Source: an uncultured Deferribacteraceae bacterium
GTDB lineage: Bacteria > Chrysiogenota > Deferribacteres > CAMZNJ01
Length of the DNA stretch: 36,680 nt
Direction: 5' to 3'
NCBI GenBank assembly: GCA_947313825.1
Contig: CAMZNJ010000038.1
Span: forward strand, 1-36,680
Made by a program: the position numbers and the translations under genes. The notes beneath the pieces are model-generated. The model made no database searches. It was not told where the DNA came from and worked only from the letters and a program-made list of their open reading frames with translations. Positions 23,799-31,853 of the stretch are shown one piece after another; within the stretch, counting starts at the first letter, position 1, and each line of letters opens with the position of its first letter.

Positions 23799-25217
23799 AT
23801 GGATCAGAGCATAGCAATTGGGGGTGAAAATCGGGTAGGTGGTAAAGGGGGACTGCTTCGCGAGTCTGTATTGCGAGATGATCACATTGTTAAGGCGTTG
23901 CTATCTATTGGCATCCCCTTAGTAATCGCCATGGTGCTGGAAGGCTCCAACATGATGGTGGACAGGCACTTTCTGGGCAGATTGGGGACGGTTGAGATTG
24001 CTGCTTCAAGCCTCTTCGCTATTCCGTTTGTGCTTGGGTTTGGCTTGATGAGCATGTTTATGTATGGTTCATCGGCATACTTCACCTACATACTTGGTGT
24101 TGATAAGAAACGTGCAAGTTCGGTACGTGTTAGCGGTATTACGTTTTTATTTAGTGTGGGTGTTTTGTACTCCCTGCTGGTGTTTGTTTTCTTTAACTCA
24201 TGGATATCTATTTATTCACCAGAGGCTGCCCTTTATGAAGCTTCAAAACGCTACATATACACAATGCTTATCGGTTTGCCCATTATCTACTTGTTTGTTG
24301 GTATGAGTATGTTTGTCAAGGGTGAAGGGGCTGCCATTGTTGTACTGCTTTCCCTTGTTGCGTCGGTGGCGTTGAATATTATTTTGACGCCTATTATGAT
24401 GTTTACTTTTGATTGGGGCATTGTTGGTGCGGCATTGGGCACAGTTATGGCAAACACCATAGCCATCTTAGGTATGATGACTTTTTATATGCTTGGTAAG
24501 TCCATGGTTCCGATTCGTTCCATCTTCGCATTTGACAGGAAGTTTGCCAAAGAGTCGTTTCGTCGTGGTTTTCCTGAGTCTTATGCAGGTATGCTTGAGA
24601 GTGTGGCTATGGGTATCGGATTGGTATTTGCGGCAGTTTATGGCGATGCTCTTGTTGCATCGTACGGTCTTTTCCTATCAATTATTATTTTACCCATGTT
24701 TATTGTTTGGGGGTTTGCACACTCTGCACGCGTTTTGTTGAACTACAATATTGGTGTGGGGAACTTTGATAGGGTTCGTTCCACTGTCCGTGTAGCAACT
24801 ATTGTTACTGGTTTGATTGGTTTGGGAATATTCACTATGTTTATGGTATTCCCTTATCAGATCATTGAGTTTTTCATTAAAGATGAGGAAGTTGTGTCGT
24901 TTGTGGCTCGTGCATTGAGGCTTACTGCACCTATGTTCCTCTTCATGGGGTTCATCGATTTGTATATCAACTACTTAGTTGCGTTGGGTCGTGGTGTTCT
25001 GGGTGGTAGTATCCAGATGATAAAAATATTTGTGCAGGTTCCAGTGCTATTTTTGGCATATAATATGGGCTCACCAATGTTAATAATACTATCGGTGCCC
25101 ATATCTGAAGCGGCGTTTATTCTTTTGGGGATTGTATTGATGCTTTCCGAGAAAACATTCTTGCAACGTTTACTTGGCAGGGAAGTAGCAGGAGAATCAG
25201 CAATAAAGCAGCAATAA
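23799..25217 (+). CDS. MATE-family antiporter, second of a tandem pair
   Basis: 472 aa, collinear with the first MATE protein along the full length and clearly a paralogue; long runs match, such as MSMFVKGEGA, NIILTPIMMF, SFRRGFPE, GFIDLYINYLVALGRGVLGG and MLSEKTFLQ versus MFSEKTFLQ. Differences concentrate in the N-terminal tail (shorter, less basic) and the C-terminus, where this copy adds about ten residues. Strong SD AAAGGAG before ATG 23799. Several DNA blocks are identical in both genes, for example TTCCGAGAAAACATTCTTGC near each 3' end, so duplication is recent or maintained by conversion. Confidence 0.9.
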   Translation: MDQSIAIGGENRVGGKGGLLRESVLRDDHIVKALLSIGIPLVIAMVLEGSNMMVDRHFLGRLGTVEIAASSLFAIPFVLGFGLMSMFMYGSSAYFTYILGVDKKRASSVRVSGITFLFSVGVLYSLLVFVFFNSWISIYSPEAALYEASKRYIYTMLIGLPIIYLFVGMSMFVKGEGAAIVVLLSLVASVALNIILTPIMMFTFDWGIVGAALGTVMANTIAILGMMTFYMLGKSMVPIRSIFAFDRKFAKESFRRGFPESYAGMLESVAMGIGLVFAAVYGDALVASYGLFLSIIILPMFIVWGFAHSARVLLNYNIGVGNFDRVRSTVRVATIVTGLIGLGIFTMFMVFPYQIIEFFIKDEEVVSFVARALRLTAPMFLFMGFIDLYINYLVALGRGVLGGSIQMIKIFVQVPVLFLAYNMGSPMLIILSVPISEAAFILLGIVLMLSEKTFLQRLLGREVAGESAIKQQ

Positions 25218-25249
25218 AGCAACAATAAAGTAGGGGGCGACGGACTCAG

Positions 25250-26218
25250 GTGGAAACAGAAATGGTGGCAACAACAAAGAGCAACCAACAACCGAAACGT
25301 AAAGCTTGCGTAGTGGCATACGATGGCGACAGAACAGTATTTAACGGGTGGCAAAGCCAATCCATACACCAAAGCCCAAGAACAACTGTCGCCGATACCA
25401 TCACCAACGCCCTCAACACCATCTACAAAGGGAAAATTAAAATTATGGGGTCGGGACGTACCGACGCGGGTGTTCATGCACTCGGACAGGTATTCCACTT
25501 CGACCCCATAAACTACCATATCCAGCCAGAAGCACTCACAAAAGCACTAAACACAAAACTGCCGCCAACCATTCGCATACTCAAAACAGTGGACGTGGAC
25601 GACAACTTTCACGCCTCAAGAAGTGCAACATCAAAAACATACAAATACCGACTAATCAACTCACAATCATACAACGACGCCTCCCCTTTTAACTACCGAT
25701 ACGCTTGGCATTACCCGCTCAAAACCATGCTCCCAAAAAGACACCAAAATGACGGACAACCACAAAATGAACGGTACTTAGTCCTCAACAGACTCAACAA
25801 AATACTAGCACTGTACGAAGGTGAAAAGGATTACGCGTCGTTCTGTGCCTCAAGAAGCCTCAAAAAAGACACGAACCGTACAATAATCAAGGCACATGCG
25901 GTTCTGTTGAAAAATAGTTACGACCATGGAGCAGAAGCAACGACGGAAAACCGACACGAAACACACGAAACACACGAAACACACAACTATGCCATAGACA
26001 TATTCATTACAGGGGAAGGGTTTATGCACAGAATGGTGCGTTCCATGGTGGGGCTGGCAGTGGTCAATCTGAGAAACTACCAAACAGATGAGCAACTAAA
26101 GGCACGAATGGACGAAGTGTTTAGCCAACGAAATAGGGCAAAAGCAGGGTATGGAGCACCACCAAATGGACTGTACCTACACAGTGTGAACTACGCAAAC
26201 AATCCGGAAATGGGCTAG
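25250..26218 (+). CDS. truA: tRNA pseudouridine(38-40) synthase
   Basis: The enzyme isomerises uridines 38-40 in the anticodon arm of tRNAs. The catalytic Asp is D72 in GSGRTDAGVHALGQ; other signatures are VVAYDGDRTVFNGWQ, NFHASRSATSKTYKYRL, YASFCASRSLKKDTNRTI and ITGEGFMHRMVRSMVGL. 322 aa against about 270 in E. coli. The excess includes a loop after WHYPLKTM and an insertion ending RHETHETHETHNY, coded by three 9-bp tandem units (25955-25985). Start GTG 25250 is preceded by AGGGGG at a long distance; ATG 25262 is an alternative. Its coding strand is strongly A/C-rich, unlike the G/T-rich MATE genes just upstream. Confidence 0.94.
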   Translation: METEMVATTKSNQQPKRKACVVAYDGDRTVFNGWQSQSIHQSPRTTVADTITNALNTIYKGKIKIMGSGRTDAGVHALGQVFHFDPINYHIQPEALTKALNTKLPPTIRILKTVDVDDNFHASRSATSKTYKYRLINSQSYNDASPFNYRYAWHYPLKTMLPKRHQNDGQPQNERYLVLNRLNKILALYEGEKDYASFCASRSLKKDTNRTIIKAHAVLLKNSYDHGAEATTENRHETHETHETHNYAIDIFITGEGFMHRMVRSMVGLAVVNLRNYQTDEQLKARMDEVFSQRNRAKAGYGAPPNGLYLHSVNYANNPEMG

Positions 26219-26288
26219 GGTTGTGCCGTTGTGCGTGGGCACAAACGTGGGTCGGTTACGGTCGTGCCATGAGGCTGAGGGGTTGTGC

Positions 26289-26425
26289 GCTTGCACACGC
26301 TTGCACACACCTGCACACACCTACACACGCTTGCACACACCTGCACACGCTTGCACACACCTGCACACGCTTGCACACACGTGCACACGCTTGCACACAC
26401 CTGCACACACCTGCACACACCTGCA
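26289..26425. repeat. CA-rich minisatellite at a convergent junction
   Basis: Repeats of the 20-bp unit CTTGCACACACCTGCACACG with a few shorter 10-bp units (CTGCACACAC) run for about 137 bp and end exactly at the mqnA stop codon. It fills the truA/mqnA convergent junction. Plus-strand RNA would be C-rich and G-poor. Confidence 0.92.
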
Positions 26426-27397
26426 TTAGATGGTGTACGTTTCACCGTTCTCATCAATCAAGCTAAGTTTTGGTGTTGGTTTGCTATCGTCCGCCTTTTC
26501 AAACTGCTGTGGTGGCTGAATACTGTTGCCTTGGCACACAACACCTGTGAGGGTGTAGGCTGTTTGCGAGGCGTCTAGGTGTTGCAAAATGTTACTTTCA
26601 ATCATGGCAAACATCCCTAGCAGTGAGGATATCATTACGGGGTTTAGTTGGAATTCCAGTAGTTTCCAGTAGTTGGTGATGGTGTCTTTGGGGAGGAACT
26701 TGTCTTCTTCATCCATAGAGTCGTAGCACGAGTCGAGGTCGTCGAGGTGTTTGTTGTATGCTTCTGTTAGGGTTTGGTGTAGGTATTTTTTTGTTTCGAT
26801 GGGTGTATTTTTGGTTACTAGGAGTAGTCCAAAAACGGAGGCGTGTCCTGTTAGTAGGTTCCAAAGCTCAGAGATATCGTAGACGTAGGGTGCGGGGTCG
26901 TTGTGGTAGCGAGCCAAGGCACTATTGCCGATGAGTAGCTGTGCGACGCTGTCGTTGCAATTCGCCACAGTTGTGGTGTAGTTCGGTTTGATGCCGATGA
27001 ATTTTTGGATGATGAGTTTGAGTAGTAGTGAGCTCGTAGCGGATTCGCTGGTAAGGTAGATATTTTTTTCGTGTAAAAATTCGATGGGTTCTTGGCTGAA
27101 AAGAATAACTGACTCAACTTTTTGGTAGGCGCCGATGCAGAAGGGTAGGATGTCGTATTTTTCGGGTGAGTTCAGGTAAACAACAGCACTAGCGAAGGCA
27201 CATGTAATTTCGCCACTATCGAGCATGTGATTAAGTTTTTGCGGTGTGCCTTTTACGAACTCTAAACGGGGGTTGTCTTTGAGTTGGTAGTAAAGTGGGT
27301 ATGTGTTGATGTACTCCATGCGACCGATGGTGATGGGTGTGGTGATGGGTGTGGTACTGTTTACGGAGTGTGGCATATGCCCCCCAGTTGAAATCAT
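26426..27397 (-). CDS. mqnA: MqnA-type chorismate dehydratase, menaquinone (futalosine) pathway
   Basis: MqnA converts chorismate to 3-enolpyruvyl-benzoate, the first step of the futalosine route. The N-terminal signature TIGRMEYINTYPLYYQL matches the family (IGR-x-xYxNxxP), followed by KGTPQKLNHMLDSGEITCAFASAVVYLNSPEKYDILPFCIGA, the two-lobe periplasmic-binding-like fold. YLTSESATSSLLLKLII and PYVYDISELWNLLTGHASVFGLLLVTK are also typical. 323 aa against about 270-290 usually; the C-terminal 40 residues are extra, and polar. Start ATG 27397 with GCGGGG upstream; ATG 27376 with GGGGGG close before it is an alternative. No other mqn gene is nearby. Confidence 0.85.
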   Translation of the reverse strand: MISTGGHMPHSVNSTTPITTPITIGRMEYINTYPLYYQLKDNPRLEFVKGTPQKLNHMLDSGEITCAFASAVVYLNSPEKYDILPFCIGAYQKVESVILFSQEPIEFLHEKNIYLTSESATSSLLLKLIIQKFIGIKPNYTTTVANCNDSVAQLLIGNSALARYHNDPAPYVYDISELWNLLTGHASVFGLLLVTKNTPIETKKYLHQTLTEAYNKHLDDLDSCYDSMDEEDKFLPKDTITNYWKLLEFQLNPVMISSLLGMFAMIESNILQHLDASQTAYTLTGVVCQGNSIQPPQQFEKADDSKPTPKLSLIDENGETYTI

Positions 27398-27414
27398 TTT
27401 GTTACCCCGCAGTC

Positions 27415-27444
27415 ATTATAAAGAAACTTTATTTTTTAAGCAAA
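27415..27444 (-). promoter_or_regulatory. Putative promoter of mqnA
   Basis: On the minus strand: TTTGCT (27444-27439), 18-bp spacer, perfect TATAAT (27420-27415). The ATG is 18 bases downstream of the -10. Confidence 0.55.
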
Positions 27445-27495
27445 CCAAAATTTAGCAGGGGTATGGAATAGGCTTGTTTCGGGGTTATTGCAGGC

Positions 27496-28470
27496 TTATT
27501 GCAGGTTTATGGGTTCGAGTGGGACTTTCATGATGATTAGTCCTTTGCCATTGTTGTCGTCTCGTCCGGGGTATGCGTACCCTTCTTGTAGGCTTAGGTC
27601 TAGGGGTATGCACTGTTCCCCTTTGACGTTGTATGTTTTTAGGTCGCCTAGTAGGAGTTTTTCATCGAGCATGCGTAAGTTGACTGTTGTTACCTTGGTG
27701 CCGGCAATGATGATCATGGTGTTGCGTTGGGATGTGATTGTGCATGTGAGGCTGATGTTTTGTCCTTCGGCGATGCATGTTGTTAGTCCGAGTTCGTTTT
27801 TGTTGCTGAGGTAGGCTGACATTAGGTCGGTGTTTAGGAATAGTGCAAAGGTTACGGGGGCACTGGCGTTGATTTTGAATTGGTAGTTCCCCACAATATT
27901 GGGTTCGGGGTTTGCTTGCCACACTTCTGAGCGGTTGAGTGTGAGTTCGGTGTTGACGAGAGTGTTGTTGTTGATATCTTGATCGATGAGTTTGTAGAGT
28001 TTGTCGCGTGGTACTTTGCACACCATGTTGAGGTATGTTTGTCCGTTGTAGACGAGGTAGTTGGGCACATCTAGGGAGGTGAGGACTGAGGCGGCTAAAA
28101 CGGTGAGATCTTTGTCGCTCCCTTGCCCTGTGCGTATTGTGCCTGAGGGGAATTTGATGATGCGTTCCTGAGTATTGTTGTAAGTTATTTCGTTGTGTAA
28201 GAGTTTGAATGTTTCGAAAGTGAGGCAGGTGTTGTCCATGAGTTGGCAGGAGGACTGCACTCGCTGTGCGAGGGTGTCAACCATGGGGTCTTGGTAGCTT
28301 ACGGTATTGAGGAGGGGTGTGAGCATGTTGTTGTTGATGTCGTAGTACTTGCTGACTTTCCCTGTTGAGAGGTCGATATTTTTGCGTGTGAAGTCTGAAG
28401 GTATGAGGAATAGCATACCGATGACTAAAAATATTAACAGTACTATCAAGGTGGTTAAGAGTTTTAGCAT
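27496..28470 (-). CDS. Membrane-anchored transglutaminase-fold protein lacking the catalytic Cys
   Basis: 324 aa. One N-terminal membrane anchor (residues about 4-24, LLTTLIVLLIFLVIGMLFLI), the rest extracytoplasmic. The segment FPSGTIRTGQGSDKDLTVLAASVLTSLDVP parallels the transglutaminase core (RxGxCxDxxxLLAxLLRxLGIP), but Ser replaces the nucleophilic Cys and no His-containing catalytic strand follows at the expected place. The protein may therefore be a non-enzymatic relative. The second half is beta-rich. Two DNNNT/INNNTL-like Asn runs occur. The ATG at 28470 follows AAAGGAGATA, a good SD. It lies 81 bp downstream of the cyclase gene on the same strand. Confidence 0.65.
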   Translation of the reverse strand: MLKLLTTLIVLLIFLVIGMLFLIPSDFTRKNIDLSTGKVSKYYDINNNMLTPLLNTVSYQDPMVDTLAQRVQSSCQLMDNTCLTFETFKLLHNEITYNNTQERIIKFPSGTIRTGQGSDKDLTVLAASVLTSLDVPNYLVYNGQTYLNMVCKVPRDKLYKLIDQDINNNTLVNTELTLNRSEVWQANPEPNIVGNYQFKINASAPVTFALFLNTDLMSAYLSNKNELGLTTCIAEGQNISLTCTITSQRNTMIIIAGTKVTTVNLRMLDEKLLLGDLKTYNVKGEQCIPLDLSLQEGYAYPGRDDNNGKGLIIMKVPLEPINLQ

Positions 28471-28498
28471 AAAAATATCTCCTTTATTGTTGTTGCCG

Positions 28499-28551
28499 TC
28501 AATTATAATCCGTAATCCGTAATCCGTAAGCTACTTGCTGCTAAGTGCCTG
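28499..28551. repeat. Short 7-bp tandem repeat between cyclase and downstream gene
   Basis: AATCCGT occurs three times in a row (about 28505-28527), followed by two copies of GCTACTTGCT flanking GCTAAGTGCCT. Immediately follows the cyclase stop (minus strand). Confidence 0.6.
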
Positions 28552-30708
28552 CTACTTGCTAGTCATCACGTATGAGCCGTCCCAGTTGTCGGGTGGCATA
28601 TCCCCTTGCAAGAAGTATTTGCAACGGCTGATGAATATACCTGAGGGGTAGTCGTTGTGTGTGCGGTAGAGGTGGATGAAGATTTTTGATGCACCAACAA
28701 AGTCCCTATTCATGTAGAGGTTGAGGGCTTGTTGGTAGAGGCGTATGAGTTCGTCGTAATTGTTATTCGTGTTAGTGGCGTTGTCGGCGTTTCTGTGTGC
28801 AAGAACTTCGTAAATGGATGTGGGTTCGGTGCGTCCTTTGACAACGATTTTGTCCAGCATACGAATATGAAAAGCGGATGGGTTGGCGAGTTTGTTGTAG
28901 GTGTTGTCGGATATGAGAATATTGCTTTGGTAAAACTTGGTAATGCTCTCGAGGCGTGCAGCGAGGTTTACGCCGTCCCCCATGGCTGTGTAAACAAACC
29001 TGAAGTCGCTACCAATATTGCCGATAATGCATTCGTCGGTATTGATGCCGATGCCGATGCCGATGTGAGGTGTACCGTTCGCTTCAAACTCCCGATTCAG
29101 CTCATCAAGGGCGGCCATGATGTTGAGTGCAGAGGTAACGGCTTTGTCGCCATGGTTCTCAATATCGAGGGGAGCGTTGTACAGTGCCATGATGGCGTCG
29201 CCAATATATTTGTCCAGAAGCCCTTCGTTGTTCACAATCTCGTGGGTGAAGCGGTTGAAAATGTGGTTGATGACGCTGACAAGACCTTCAGGTGTGGAAC
29301 GCTCAGAGATGGAGGTGAATCCACGAATATCCAAAAACAGAACACTAATCTCCTTGGAAACACCACCAAGCTTCAACTTACTAGGGTTCTTCAAAATATC
29401 GGAAACAACCTCGGTGGAAACATAAGTCTCAAAGGTTTTACGCAAGTTGGAAGATTTTATCTCCGTAATGAGAATATTCAAGAACTCCTTCAGCAACGCA
29501 AAAGCAATAACACCCACGTAAGCGTAAAAAGCGTAAATAAGGTAGAGGTTGGTGAAAAATAGAAGGTTGGTAATGAAGGCAACGCCTAGGATTACAACAA
29601 AATACATAACAACACGACGACCTGTTTTGCGAACAAAACTCGCTAGGTATGCCAAAAATATGGCAAAGGCGATGGTGAGGTTAGTGAAGTAGGGTTTGGT
29701 TACCAAAATAGTGTTGTCCAAGAGGTTCGACAGCATGGAGTAATGAACGTACAAACCGGGGTATATTTTGGAGACGGGAGTAGGACGAATATCGTAACTA
29801 CCAAGATCCGTTACACCCATAACAACATACTTGTCCTTAAAAAACGACGGACTGATGGCACCGGTGTAGATATCGTAGGCGGACACTTTCTGCACATCCT
29901 CTTTGTTGTAAAAATTCACCAACATGGAGTTGGCGTCATTAAGGGAGATGTTCCCCAGCTCAAAGCGTTTAATGCCGTGTTCATCCAAGGTAATGTGTTC
30001 AAGTTGGTTCTGCCCATATCGAACAGACTGGATGGCGAGGGGGGCAAGGAGGTACTCTTCATAAACAAGTGCGGTGGCGTATCGACGATAGATGCCGTCG
30101 CTATCCAGAAGGATGGTGAAATAACCGCACGTCATGGCTGAGTTGAGAAAACGACTAAGGCTCAGCTGGCTGTTGGTAATGAGGGTAATGTTGGTGGTTT
30201 CAGATTCCAAGTTGATATTACTGTACGCACAACCTAACAGGGCGGATATCTGATCGCTGGAAACGGTACTAGTAGTGTTGTCGTTGAGGAGGATATACCC
30301 CAAGATAACGTTGTTAGCCTCAACCATCTTGTTGGCGAGATAGGCGTCGGACTCCTCATTACTCGGCTCAGAAAAAAGTATATCCATGGCAACGGAGCTA
30401 GCTTCACTCATGTTGCCCAAGAGATCGCCGATAATCCGCCTGTCCCATGGCCAACGACCCACTTGGCTCACAGCATGCTCGTCAATCTCAACGGCAACAA
30501 CGTTGGGGTTAGGCAAAAACTCGATACCAAGAAGGTTGCGAAGGGTGAAACGAAAATCTGCCTCACGGAGCATGGGAGACTGAATAAACGATACTTGAAC
30601 ACTAGGGAGCCACACAAAAAATGCGATTAAGCTGATAAGGAGAGCTTCACGGTAACGGTATTTTTTCAAAGTCTTCTCTGAAGGGAACTTCAACTTAAAC
30701 CTTCTCAT
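28552..30708 (-). CDS. CHASE2-domain adenylate/guanylate cyclase
   Basis: 718 aa from ATG 30708, which has TAGGTG upstream; GTG 30735 would add nine residues without an SD. Order: TM1 (about 19-41); periplasmic CHASE2 sensor (about 45-310; VVAVEIDEHAVSQVGRWPWDRRIIGDLL, AMDILFSEPS, DKYVVMGVTDLGSYDIRPTP); two or three TM helices (about 330-400); class III cyclase (452-630). Catalytic residues are intact: metal Asp 460 (FLDIRGFTS) and 504 (DKYIGDAIMALYNAP), base-selecting Lys 500 and Asp 578, transition-state Asn 581 and Arg 585 (GDGVNLAARLE). Lys/Asp at the base pocket favour ATP, so cAMP is the likely product. A TPR-like helical tail ends the protein. Confidence 0.92.
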   Translation of the reverse strand: MRRFKLKFPSEKTLKKYRYREALLISLIAFFVWLPSVQVSFIQSPMLREADFRFTLRNLLGIEFLPNPNVVAVEIDEHAVSQVGRWPWDRRIIGDLLGNMSEASSVAMDILFSEPSNEESDAYLANKMVEANNVILGYILLNDNTTSTVSSDQISALLGCAYSNINLESETTNITLITNSQLSLSRFLNSAMTCGYFTILLDSDGIYRRYATALVYEEYLLAPLAIQSVRYGQNQLEHITLDEHGIKRFELGNISLNDANSMLVNFYNKEDVQKVSAYDIYTGAISPSFFKDKYVVMGVTDLGSYDIRPTPVSKIYPGLYVHYSMLSNLLDNTILVTKPYFTNLTIAFAIFLAYLASFVRKTGRRVVMYFVVILGVAFITNLLFFTNLYLIYAFYAYVGVIAFALLKEFLNILITEIKSSNLRKTFETYVSTEVVSDILKNPSKLKLGGVSKEISVLFLDIRGFTSISERSTPEGLVSVINHIFNRFTHEIVNNEGLLDKYIGDAIMALYNAPLDIENHGDKAVTSALNIMAALDELNREFEANGTPHIGIGIGINTDECIIGNIGSDFRFVYTAMGDGVNLAARLESITKFYQSNILISDNTYNKLANPSAFHIRMLDKIVVKGRTEPTSIYEVLAHRNADNATNTNNNYDELIRLYQQALNLYMNRDFVGASKIFIHLYRTHNDYPSGIFISRCKYFLQGDMPPDNWDGSYVMTSK

Positions 30709-30780
30709 TAAAATACACCTATCTGGATAATGCACAACAAGGGCAAGATGAAGCGGGGGAGCAGTGTGTTGTGGCAGTAT

Positions 30781-31716
30781 CTAGTCGATAATAAAAAATA
30801 CAGAGCCATCACCAAGCATGCCGTATTTACGATTGGTGGAAATAATCAGGCGTGCACTGTTTTCGCTAACAACAAAGTCGGAATTGTTGCGTATTGCCGA
30901 AGCCTTTATGTACAGCGGACGACGGTATCGCTTACCGTTGCCAACAAAAGAACCGCCTTGGGTTTGGAATGTGTAGTATCTACCCTGATTGAGAATGGTG
31001 GAATTCAGGGCTAAGGGGGTAAAGACAACGGCACCGCCGGTTGTAACAACGCGGGGAAGGATGGAGATGGAGGCACTCAAACCACGAGCATCGATAACGA
31101 TGGAATCATAATTGGAAACACTAGCGGCTTTATCGAGAGCGTAACGTGTATCACCTTTGTAGGCGGGAAGAATATTGAAAATACCTTGGGATATTGCGGG
31201 ACTGCTCAGTATTTGTGTGGCTATCTTGGCGTAAGTAGTAGATAGGCAAATATCCACTACGGTGAAGTTGTGGCTAATGCCCGATCCGTATGGGGTATGG
31301 CAAAGAATGGGGTTGCCAAGGAGCCTGTGGGGTGGCACATCTAAGAGCTTAACACCTTTCTCCATTGTGAGGGAGCCAGCAATGGTAATACCCTTGAGGG
31401 CGGAGTAAAGCTTATCCTGTGCGTTGGATTTGGCTTGGTAGTAGGAGCTCCCAAGGGGGATACTGTAGGGAGCATGACCAACGCCAACAACATTGCCGCC
31501 GTAGTAGAGGTCGGATACCTTGAGCGACTCCTTAGGGAGTGTGGCAAATGGGGCAACAAGGTGGCTTGTGGTAATATTCACAGGGTTGGCAAAGGTGGGG
31601 GTCGACACAATTAGGGTAGCACCAAGAATAGCACCAAGAATAGCACTAAGAATAGCACTAAGGGTGAGACCGAGTACGCAAGTCGGTCTCGAGGCACTGA
31701 AATACTGCTTTTTCAC
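30781..31716 (-). CDS. Secreted LPP20/FlgT-like protein
   Basis: 311 aa from GTG 31716 (SD GAGGGG eight bases before); the ATG nine codons earlier, 31743, follows a G-run but too closely. The signal peptide has an unusual repetitive core, LSAILSAILGAILGA, from 12-bp tandem DNA repeats, with cleavage near PTFANP. In the mature part, GVGHAPYSIPLGSSYYQAKSNAQ recalls the LPP20/FlgT N-terminal fold, and YDSIVIDARGLSASISILPRVV matches the VIDARGL-x-PxxxPRI motif of FlgT-like extracytoplasmic proteins. There is no lipobox Cys. Two internal Cys (LCHTP, DICLS) may pair. It lies 72 bp upstream of the cyclase gene on the same strand. Function is unknown. Confidence 0.72.
   Translation of the reverse strand: MKKQYFSASRPTCVLGLTLSAILSAILGAILGATLIVSTPTFANPVNITTSHLVAPFATLPKESLKVSDLYYGGNVVGVGHAPYSIPLGSSYYQAKSNAQDKLYSALKGITIAGSLTMEKGVKLLDVPPHRLLGNPILCHTPYGSGISHNFTVVDICLSTTYAKIATQILSSPAISQGIFNILPAYKGDTRYALDKAASVSNYDSIVIDARGLSASISILPRVVTTGGAVVFTPLALNSTILNQGRYYTFQTQGGSFVGNGKRYRRPLYIKASAIRNNSDFVVSENSARLIISTNRKYGMLGDGSVFFIID
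31613..31664. repeat. 12-bp tandem repeat coding the signal-peptide core of the LPP20-like gene
   Basis: Four units of AAGAATAGCACC or AAGAATAGCACT follow one another (with a partial unit on either side). Each codes four hydrophobic/small residues, so copy-number change would stay in frame. Confidence 0.85.
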
Positions 31717-31783
31717 TGTAGCAACCCCTCTAAAAAGTATCATGCCCCCCCCTTTTTATCTTTATCGTCAGTAAAATGTTCAT

Positions 31784-31853
31784 ATGCCTGCACCAAGATG
31801 CCAGCACCAACATGCCAGCACCAACATGCCAGCACCTAGATGCGTGCACCGTC
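31784..31853. repeat. Five 14-bp units at the secF end
   Basis: ATGCCAGCACCAAC is repeated at 31798 and 31812, with variants at 31784, 31826 and 31840. The last units run into the secF stop codon and its final codons. Confidence 0.88.

Noticed and set aside
26289-26425. CRISPR array
   Set aside because: Units are short and contiguous with no unique spacers; the same holds for 13432-13524, 15426-15590 and 31784-31853. No cas gene is present.
26221-26578. Frames with repeated TCTHLHT-type units, plus and minus strand
   Set aside because: Translation of the 20-bp minisatellite; no family match, no SD.
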